A stretch of DNA of 61,940 nt from Hyphomicrobiales bacterium (GTDB lineage: Bacteria; Pseudomonadota; Alphaproteobacteria; Rhizobiales; Beijerinckiaceae). Of the stretch, positions 56,787 to 61,940 are shown in pieces. Numbering within the stretch: position 1 is the first letter of the stretch; the number at the start of each line of letters is the position of its first letter. The notes under the pieces are model-generated. The model saw only the letters and a program-made list of their open reading frames with translations, was not told where the DNA came from and made no database searches. The stretch spans positions 1-61,940 of the forward strand of contig JAQGJH010000003.1 in NCBI GenBank assembly GCA_028290705.1. The letters are read 5' to 3'. The position numbers were made by a program, and so were the translations under genes.

Positions 56787-58019
56787 GTGACTTCAGCGCT
56801 GCCCAGACCTTCCGCCATCGTCATCGGGGCCGGACCTGCCGGGCTGATGGCGGCCGAGCAGATCGCGGCGGCGGGCTTTGCCGTGACGGTCTACGACGGG
56901 ATGCCGTCGCCGGCGCGCAAATTCCTGATGGCGGGGCGGGGCGGCCTTAACCTGACGCACAGCGAGGATTTTTCGCGGTTCGTGCAGCGCTACGGCGAGG
57001 CGTCGACGCGGCTCTCCGTGATCCTGGATGCTTTCCCGCCCGAGACTTTGCGGCGCTGGAGCGCCGAACTCGGGGAAGAGACGTTCGTCGGGTCGAGCGG
57101 GCGCGTGTTTCCGCGCAGCTTCAAGGCTTCGCCGCTGTTGCGCGCATGGCTGCGGCGGCTCGAGGCGTCGGGCGTCACGATCCGGCCGCGACACCGTTTC
57201 GAGGGTTTCACCGAAAAGGGCGCGCCGATCGTGCGCGATCAGGCAGGAGAGATCGTCGCGCATGATGCGCAGGTCTGCGTGCTGGCGCTCGGCGGCGCGT
57301 CCTGGCCGCGGCTCGGCTCCGACGGAGCCTGGGTGGACATGTTGCGCGCGCGCGGTCTCGACGTGGCTTCGCTCGCACCCAGCAATTGCGGTTTCGACGT
57401 TGCATGGACGAAGGTGTTTTCGTCGCGCTTCGCCGGCGCGCCGCTGAAGCCCGTGGCGTTGTCCTTCGAGGGCGAGACGGTGCGGGGCGAGGCTACGATC
57501 ACAGCAGACGGCCTGGAGGGCGGGGCGGTCTACGCGCTCTCGGCCCGCTTGCGGGAAGCCATTGCGGCGCAGGGGCCTTGTGTCATTCATGCCGATCTGC
57601 GGCCCGACGTCGGCGCCGACGTTCTGGCGGCGCGCCTGTCGCGTCCGCGCGCCGGACAATCGGCTTCCACCTTCCTGCGCAAGGCCGCAGGTTTGCAGCC
57701 CGTCGCCGTCGCGCTGCTGCGCGACGTGTCGCGCGTGCTTCCAGACAATGCGGACGCGCTCGCGCAATTGATCAAGGCGGCGCCGGTGCGGCTTCTGTCT
57801 CCCCGTCCGATCGCGCGCGCGATCTCGTCGGCGGGCGGCGTGCGCTGGAGCGAGCTGGACGATGGGCTGATGCTCAAGCGCATGCCGGGCGTCTTCGTCT
57901 GCGGCGAGATGATCGACTGGGAGGCGCCGACCGGTGGCTATCTGCTGCAGGGCTGTTTCGCCACGGGCGTCGTCGCGGGCCAGGCGGCCGCGACGAGGCT
58001 TGCGGCTTTGGCGGGCTGA
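56787..58019 (+). CDS. HI0933/TIGR03862-family FAD-dependent oxidoreductase
   Basis: The 410-residue flavoprotein has the FAD motif VIGAGPAGLMAAEQIAAAGF (about 11-30), KFLMAGRGGLNLTHSEDF, GSSGRVFPRSFKASPLLRAW, and the C-terminal GVFVCGEMIDWEAPTGGYLL with GCFATGVVAG. These match the HI0933-like family TIGR03862, conserved in Proteobacteria but without a proven substrate. The GTG at 56787 is taken as start; a TTG at 56763 is possible and neither has a strong ribosome site. It is divergent from rluD and precedes the catabolic cluster. Confidence 0.88.
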   Translation: MTSALPRPSAIVIGAGPAGLMAAEQIAAAGFAVTVYDGMPSPARKFLMAGRGGLNLTHSEDFSRFVQRYGEASTRLSVILDAFPPETLRRWSAELGEETFVGSSGRVFPRSFKASPLLRAWLRRLEASGVTIRPRHRFEGFTEKGAPIVRDQAGEIVAHDAQVCVLALGGASWPRLGSDGAWVDMLRARGLDVASLAPSNCGFDVAWTKVFSSRFAGAPLKPVALSFEGETVRGEATITADGLEGGAVYALSARLREAIAAQGPCVIHADLRPDVGADVLAARLSRPRAGQSASTFLRKAAGLQPVAVALLRDVSRVLPDNADALAQLIKAAPVRLLSPRPIARAISSAGGVRWSELDDGLMLKRMPGVFVCGEMIDWEAPTGGYLLQGCFATGVVAGQAAATRLAALAG

Positions 58020-58108
58020 TTCCATCCCCTCGGCGGGCCATGCTATCCTGCCTTGGGAACAGGCGCGGCCATCGAGCCGCAAATCATCCCTGAAAGGACA
58101 CGCGGGTC

Positions 58109-58936
58109 GTGAACAGTCTCGAGCGCATGATCGTCATCCTGGACCTGTTCGAGGGCCAAAGGCTCGAATGGACCATGGAAGAGATGCAGGCGCGGCTCGG
58201 CTACACGCGCTCGACGCTGTATCGCTACCTCAAGGTGCTGACCGACGCAGGTCTGCTGACGTCGCTGCCGGACGTCGGCTACACGCTCGGGCCCCGCATC
58301 GCGGAACTCGATTTCCAGATGCGCGAACGCGATCCGCTGATCGTGGCGAGCCGCCCGGTCATGGCCGAACTCGTGGAGGAAATCGCCGGCATCGCGCTTC
58401 TCTGCCGGCGCTATCGCGACCGGGTGCTCTGCGTGCATCAGGAACAGGGCACGGCGTCGTTCCACTCGAATTACGAGCGGGGGCTGGCAAGACCGCTGCT
58501 GCAGGGCGCGGCGTCGCGCATCATTCTGGCGAACATGCCGTCCCCGGCCGTGCGCAAGCTCTACGAGTCCGATCCGCGCGCCGTGCAGGAGGCGGGACTT
58601 GGCGCAAGCCTGAACGAGTTGCGCGCTCATCTGCGCAACATGCGCCAGACCGGCTGGGACGCCACCGTCAGCCAGGTGACGCGCGGCGTGACCGGCGTGG
58701 CGGCCCCGATCTTCGACTTGCGGGACAACGTGCTGGGCTCTCTCAGCGTCACGATCGGGGAGGATCATGTCAGCACGGAGCGGCTCGAATTCGTCGCAGA
58801 CCGCGTCGTGCTCTGCGCCAAAATCGTCACCAAGACCATTGCGCGAGCCGGAACCGTCGCGGCGACGCCGGATGTCCGGCACGCCGGCATCGGGGCGGCC
58901 CTTGCCGGCACGGCCAAGTCGGAGATTAACACATAA
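58109..58936 (+). CDS. IclR-family transcriptional regulator
   Basis: The 275-residue protein starts at a GTG (58109) with AAAGGA upstream. It has an N-terminal winged helix (WTMEEMQARLGYTRSTLYRY, about 21-40) and the IclR effector domain (about 80-250, with YRDRVLCVHQEQGTASFHSN and GVAAPIFDLRDNVLGSLSVT). IclR proteins usually control neighbouring catabolic genes in response to an aromatic or small-acid effector. A 10-bp inverted repeat just downstream, before the monooxygenase gene, is a likely operator, so this regulator probably controls that gene and the two after it. The effector is unknown. Confidence 0.9.
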   Translation: MNSLERMIVILDLFEGQRLEWTMEEMQARLGYTRSTLYRYLKVLTDAGLLTSLPDVGYTLGPRIAELDFQMRERDPLIVASRPVMAELVEEIAGIALLCRRYRDRVLCVHQEQGTASFHSNYERGLARPLLQGAASRIILANMPSPAVRKLYESDPRAVQEAGLGASLNELRAHLRNMRQTGWDATVSQVTRGVTGVAAPIFDLRDNVLGSLSVTIGEDHVSTERLEFVADRVVLCAKIVTKTIARAGTVAATPDVRHAGIGAALAGTAKSEINT

Positions 58937-58939
58937 GTG

Positions 58940-58960
58940 AAATCCCGCATTGTGGGATTT
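58940..58960 (+). promoter_or_regulatory. Probable IclR operator
   Basis: Arms AAATCCCGCA (58940-58949) and TGTGGGATTT (58951-58960) around a central T are inverted repeats with one mismatch. Size and the CCGCA-T-TG(C/T)GG core resemble known IclR operators. It abuts the -35 of the monooxygenase promoter, where a bound regulator could activate or block polymerase. Confidence 0.68.
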
Positions 58961-58961
58961 A

Positions 58962-58990
58962 TTGACTGCTTGCCGAGCGCGGTCTATTCA
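58962..58990 (+). promoter_or_regulatory. Predicted promoter of the catabolic cluster
   Basis: TTGACT (58962-58967) and TATTCA (58985-58990) have 17-bp spacing, 27 bp before the monooxygenase start, directly downstream of the inverted repeat. Confidence 0.65.
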
Positions 58991-59016
58991 GGGTCAACTC
59001 TGGAGGGAGACGGGCC

Positions 59017-60627
59017 ATGGATACTCAGGTTCTCATCGTCGGTGCGGGTCCGGTCGGGCTGACGCTCGCCATCGATCTCGGCAAGCGCGGCGTGAAATGC
59101 ACGCTGATCGAACAGAAAGACGCGCCGCAATTCCTGCCCAAGATGGAACGCGCCAATGCGCGCACGATGGAAATGTACCGGCGCATCGGGCTGGCGGACA
59201 AAATCCGCGAAGCCGGATTGCGCGGCGATTGCCCGATGGACGTTTACGTCGTGCTCAGTCTCGCCGAGCCGCCGCTCTTGCGGCTGCGCTATCCCTCGGT
59301 GGACGAGGCCAAGGCTGATTGCCGGGTCACCAACGACGGCAGCGGGCCGCTCGAGCCTTATCAGCTCGTCTCGCAATATACGGTCGAGCCGCTTCTGAAG
59401 TCGGTGGCCGAGAGCCTGCCCAACGTCAACGTGCGCTTCGGAACGGAATTCGTTTCGCTCGAGCAGAACGAGCAGGGCGTCACCGCGACGGTGAAGAGCG
59501 GCGGCAAGACCGAGACGATCCGCTGCGCCTATCTGGTCGGCTGCGATGGCGGCAACAGCCCGGTGCGCAAGCAGCTCGGCATCAAGCTGCGGGGCGAAGG
59601 CGGCCTGATGGAATTGCGCCAGGCGCTGTATCGCTGCGATGAATTGTACGACCGCCTGCCGCGAGGCAATGGTCCGGGACGCGGCCGCCACTATCACGTG
59701 GCCGACGACAAGGCGACCTTCCTGATCATGCAGGACTCGACGGTCCACTGGACGCTGCACGCGACGGTGGGATCCGACGAGGAGATGAAGGGCCAGTTCG
59801 AAAAGGCCGTGGGTTTTCCGGTGAAATACGAGATGCTGTCCTGCTCGCCCTGGCGGCAGAACCTGCTGCTCGCCGACCGCTATCGCGACGGCCGCGTGTT
59901 CCTGGCGGGCGACGCCGTGCATCTCGTCATCCCCACTGGGGGCCTTGGCATGAACACGGGCGTGGGCGATGCGTTCGACCTGTCGTGGAAGCTCGCCGCG
60001 ACGCTGCAGGGCTGGGGCGGGCCGAACATTCTGGGCTCTTACGAGCACGAGCGCCGGCAGATCGGCGAGCGCAACATCGGAGCCTCGCGCTATGCATCGA
60101 TCGGGCGTCGCAAGTGGCGGTCCATGTATCGCTCGAACATGCGCGAGAGCACGCCGGAGGGACGCCAGAACCGCGAGATGCTGGCCGCCGTGGCCGATGT
60201 CGAGCAGCGCAAGACGAATGAAATGATCGGCGCCGAGATGGGCTATCGCTACGTCGACTCGCCGATCATCATGGACATACCCGGCGGGCCGGAACATCTG
60301 TTCCGCGAATATGTGCCGACCACGTGGCCCGGCGCGCGGCTGCCGCATGTCTGGCTCGACGATGGAACGGCCATGCAGGACCGCATTCCGGCGGAAGGCT
60401 ACACGCTGCTCCGGCTCGGCAAGACGCGGGCCGAGGCGGGCGGCATCGAGAAGGCGCTGAAGTCCTTCGGCGCGCCCGTGACGGTAATGGACGTGCCCGA
60501 CCAGATCGCACGCGAGATCTATGGCTTCGACCTCGTGCTGCTGCGGCCCGACATGCATGTCGTGTGGCGCGGCAATGCGGCGCCTGACGATGCCGGGATC
60601 GTGGGAGCCGTGGCAACCGGGCACTAA
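59017..60627 (+). CDS. FAD-dependent aromatic monooxygenase (PheA/MhpA-like)
   Basis: The 536-residue group-A flavoprotein hydroxylase has the FAD site LIVGAGPVGLTLAIDLGKRG (about 6-25), the DG motif VGCDGGNSPVRKQLG, and the GD motif FLAGDAVHLVIPTGGLGMNT followed by VGDAFDLSWKLAA. It would hydroxylate a phenolic substrate with NAD(P)H and oxygen; overall layout is nearest to 3-(3-hydroxyphenyl)propionate or 2,4-dichlorophenol hydroxylases, but substrate cannot be assigned. GGAGGG precedes ATG 59017. It is the first gene after the IclR operator and is followed by an aldolase-fold gene (76 bp). Confidence 0.9.
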   Translation: MDTQVLIVGAGPVGLTLAIDLGKRGVKCTLIEQKDAPQFLPKMERANARTMEMYRRIGLADKIREAGLRGDCPMDVYVVLSLAEPPLLRLRYPSVDEAKADCRVTNDGSGPLEPYQLVSQYTVEPLLKSVAESLPNVNVRFGTEFVSLEQNEQGVTATVKSGGKTETIRCAYLVGCDGGNSPVRKQLGIKLRGEGGLMELRQALYRCDELYDRLPRGNGPGRGRHYHVADDKATFLIMQDSTVHWTLHATVGSDEEMKGQFEKAVGFPVKYEMLSCSPWRQNLLLADRYRDGRVFLAGDAVHLVIPTGGLGMNTGVGDAFDLSWKLAATLQGWGGPNILGSYEHERRQIGERNIGASRYASIGRRKWRSMYRSNMRESTPEGRQNREMLAAVADVEQRKTNEMIGAEMGYRYVDSPIIMDIPGGPEHLFREYVPTTWPGARLPHVWLDDGTAMQDRIPAEGYTLLRLGKTRAEAGGIEKALKSFGAPVTVMDVPDQIAREIYGFDLVLLRPDMHVVWRGNAAPDDAGIVGAVATGH

Positions 60628-60703
60628 ACGCGCTATTCATGGGGGCGGCCGAGACACAGCGGCCGCCCGACAACCGCGATAAACCAATAAACGGAGGATG
60701 CGT

Positions 60704-61477
60704 ATGACTGAACTGGCCCAGTTGAAGGAAGAGCTCGTCACGGCGAACAGGATCCTGGCGCATCACCACGTCGTCGATTCCTTCGGCCATATTTCGGTCC
60801 GTCATCCGACCAATCCGAACCACTTCCTGATGTCGCGCGCGCGCGCGCCCGGCGTCGTCGTCGAAGACGACATCATGGAGTTCACGCTGGACGGCAAGAT
60901 CATCGGCCACGAGCCGGGCAAGCCCTATTCGGAGCGCTTCATTCATGGCGCGATCCTCGAGGCGCGGCCCGACCAGATGGCGGTCGTGCACAACCACAGC
61001 CCGAACGTCGTGCCGTTCACCGTGACGGGCCGCAAGATGCGGCCGATCATGCACATGTGCGCGCCGATCGGCGGCGATATTCCCAACTGGGACATCAGCA
61101 CGAAATTCGGCAACGACACGAACCTTCTCGTCACCAACATGGACATGGGCCGCGACCTGGCGAAGACGCTCGGGCCGCGCACCGTGTCGCTGATGCGCGG
61201 CCACGGCAGCGTCGTGGTCGGGCGCTCGATCCGCGAAGTCGTCTTCACGTCGATCTACATGGAGGCGAACGCCGAAATGCTGATCAAGGCGCTGCAACTC
61301 GGCGGCGGCGAGGTGCAATATCTGCATGACGGCGAAATCGCCGCCAACACCAAGGGCCGCGCCGGCTTCACGTGGGAGCGCGGCTGGGAAAACTGGTGTC
61401 GCGAGGTCGACCGCAACTATGTGGCGCAGACCTGGGACATGGGACCGGGTTTTTCGAAGACCGATCCGGCCGGCTGA
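60704..61477 (+). CDS. Class II aldolase/adducin-fold protein, possible decarboxylase
   Basis: The 257-residue protein has the class II aldolase fold: VDSFGHISVRHPTNPNHFLM, the zinc ligands in AVVHNHSPNVVPFT and the third His in MRGHGSVVVG. Members include L-fuculose-phosphate aldolase, but in aromatic clusters homologues decarboxylate carboxylated ring-cleavage products (for example HCOMODA-type decarboxylases). A decarboxylase acting on the monooxygenase pathway is the better guess from context. ATG 60704 has GGAGG six bases upstream; the ATG at 60698 abuts that site. Confidence 0.8.
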   Translation: MTELAQLKEELVTANRILAHHHVVDSFGHISVRHPTNPNHFLMSRARAPGVVVEDDIMEFTLDGKIIGHEPGKPYSERFIHGAILEARPDQMAVVHNHSPNVVPFTVTGRKMRPIMHMCAPIGGDIPNWDISTKFGNDTNLLVTNMDMGRDLAKTLGPRTVSLMRGHGSVVVGRSIREVVFTSIYMEANAEMLIKALQLGGGEVQYLHDGEIAANTKGRAGFTWERGWENWCREVDRNYVAQTWDMGPGFSKTDPAG

Positions 61478-61497
61478 TTACCAGCCGTTTCTTGCAA

Positions 61498-61523
61498 GAC
61501 GGCGGCGCAACGACGCCGCCGTC
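61498..61523 (+). terminator. Intergenic hairpin before the ABC binding-protein gene
   Basis: GACGGCGGCG (61498-61507) pairs perfectly with CGCCGCCGTC (61514-61523) around CAACGA, without a long U-run (CTCGTTT follows). It may be a partial terminator or an mRNA stabiliser raising expression of the binding protein relative to the enzymes. Confidence 0.5.
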
Positions 61524-61546
61524 CTCGTTTCATGAGAGGAAACATC

Positions 61547-61940
61547 ATGCGTAAATCGAACGCGCTCGGCGCAGTTCTCGCATCGGTTCTCGCGGTCGCC
61601 ACGTCAGGCGCGCTGGCGGCCGACAAGGTTTCGATCGCGGTCGTCAACGCCAGCAGCGACGCGGGTCTCTTCGTCGCCGACGCCAAGGGCTATTTCAAGC
61701 AGGAAGGCATCGAGGCGAATTTCGTCTCGTTCGACACGGGCGCAAAAATGGTCGCGCCGCTCGGCGCCGGCCAGCTCGATGCGGGCGGGGGCGCGGCCTC
61801 GGCTGGTCTCTACAATGCGGTCGGGCGCGGCATCCGCATCAAGATCGTGGCCGACAAGGCCCATAACGTGAAGGGCGCTGGATTCCAGGCGATCATGGTG
61901 CGCAAGGATCTGGTCGACAGCGGCAAGGTCAAGACTCTCG
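61547..61940 (+). CDS. ABC transporter substrate-binding protein, NMT1/SsuA-like (3' end outside window)
   Basis: The frame is open for 131 codons to the right edge. It has a signal peptide (MRKSNALGAVLASVLAVATS, cut near ALA) and the SsuA/NMT1 start VSIAVVNASSDAGLFVADAK, GYFKQEGIEANFVSFDTG and GQLDAGGGAASAGLYNAVGR. Such periplasmic proteins capture sulfonates, pyrimidine precursors, taurine or aromatic acids for ABC import. AGAGGAAA precedes ATG 61547. Being directly after the catabolic enzymes suggests it feeds them substrate; permease and ATPase genes are expected just beyond the window. Confidence 0.88.
   Translation, partial: MRKSNALGAVLASVLAVATSGALAADKVSIAVVNASSDAGLFVADAKGYFKQEGIEANFVSFDTGAKMVAPLGAGQLDAGGGAASAGLYNAVGRGIRIKIVADKAHNVKGAGFQAIMVRKDLVDSGKVKTL

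Overview
The window is high-GC alphaproteobacterial chromosome, most likely from the Hyphomicrobiales (Rhizobiales; a Beijerinckiaceae- or Bosea-like relative is a guess). Evidence is the gene set (RcdA, the DUF1013 regulator TrcR, DUF1192, DUF4164 next to ZapA, an alphaproteobacterial-type SerC, RpoH next to RluD, Omp25-like barrels) and the regulatory sites: TTAA-N7-TTAA CtrA boxes and CTTG-N17/18-CYTATNTNNG sigma-32 promoters. I see no rRNA, tRNA, CRISPR array, prophage or insertion sequence. Nearly all of it is core chromosome; only the right edge looks accessory.

Layout, left half. Positions 1-6.9 kb hold a cut-off membrane gene, a TSUP anion exporter whose 3' end has decayed, propionyl-CoA synthetase (prpE), a long-chain acyl-CoA ligase (fadD), TrcR and a quinone oxidoreductase. 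At 7.0-8.2 kb DUF1192 and rcdA lie downstream of a perfect CtrA box and converge on rpmE. Next come an ABC exporter (8.4-10.2 kb) and a minus-strand cluster (10.2-14.9 kb) of a ThiE-like protein, a Sel1-repeat protein, an inositol-monophosphatase-family enzyme and a MotA/ExbB-like plus MotB/OmpA-like pair. At 14.9-20.1 kb are yebC, a YmdB-like phosphoesterase, 5-formyl-THF cyclo-ligase, a probable 6S RNA, a DUF4010 protein, a TRIC-type channel, zapA and DUF4164. Divergent from these is a carbon-metabolism run, tkt-gap-pgk-fba (20.4-25.9 kb).

Layout, right half. From 40.0 down to 26.3 kb the minus strand carries one long envelope and repair block: ruvC-[MFS]-ruvA-[membrane protein]-ruvB-ybgC-tolQ-tolR-tolA-tolB-pal-cpoB-tilS-ftsH. 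Two extra genes are wedged inside ruvCAB, and glmM, which usually follows ftsH, sits beyond ruvC instead. After a second TSUP gene and arsC come glmM, two outer-membrane barrels, and serC-serA behind a leader resembling the serC RNA motif. Then follow a DMT permease, a DUF4139 protein, purA and a proline-rich membrane protein, rpoH and rluD (minus), and an HI0933-family flavoprotein. The window ends in a regulated catabolic cluster: an IclR regulator, a clear operator and promoter, an aromatic-ring-type FAD monooxygenase, a class II aldolase-fold protein, and the start of an ABC substrate-binding protein.

How it fits together: the Tol-Pal complex (TolQRAB, Pal, CpoB) holds the envelope together during division; ZapA, RcdA and TrcR are cell-cycle factors; FtsH and RpoH carry matching heat-shock promoters; tkt, gap, pgk and fba share triose and pentose phosphate intermediates. 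I did not find a clearly undescribed multi-gene system. The observations most worth following are the decayed TSUP tail, the MotA/MotB-like pair, the IclR-controlled catabolic cluster, the serC leader and the CtrA and sigma-32 sites.
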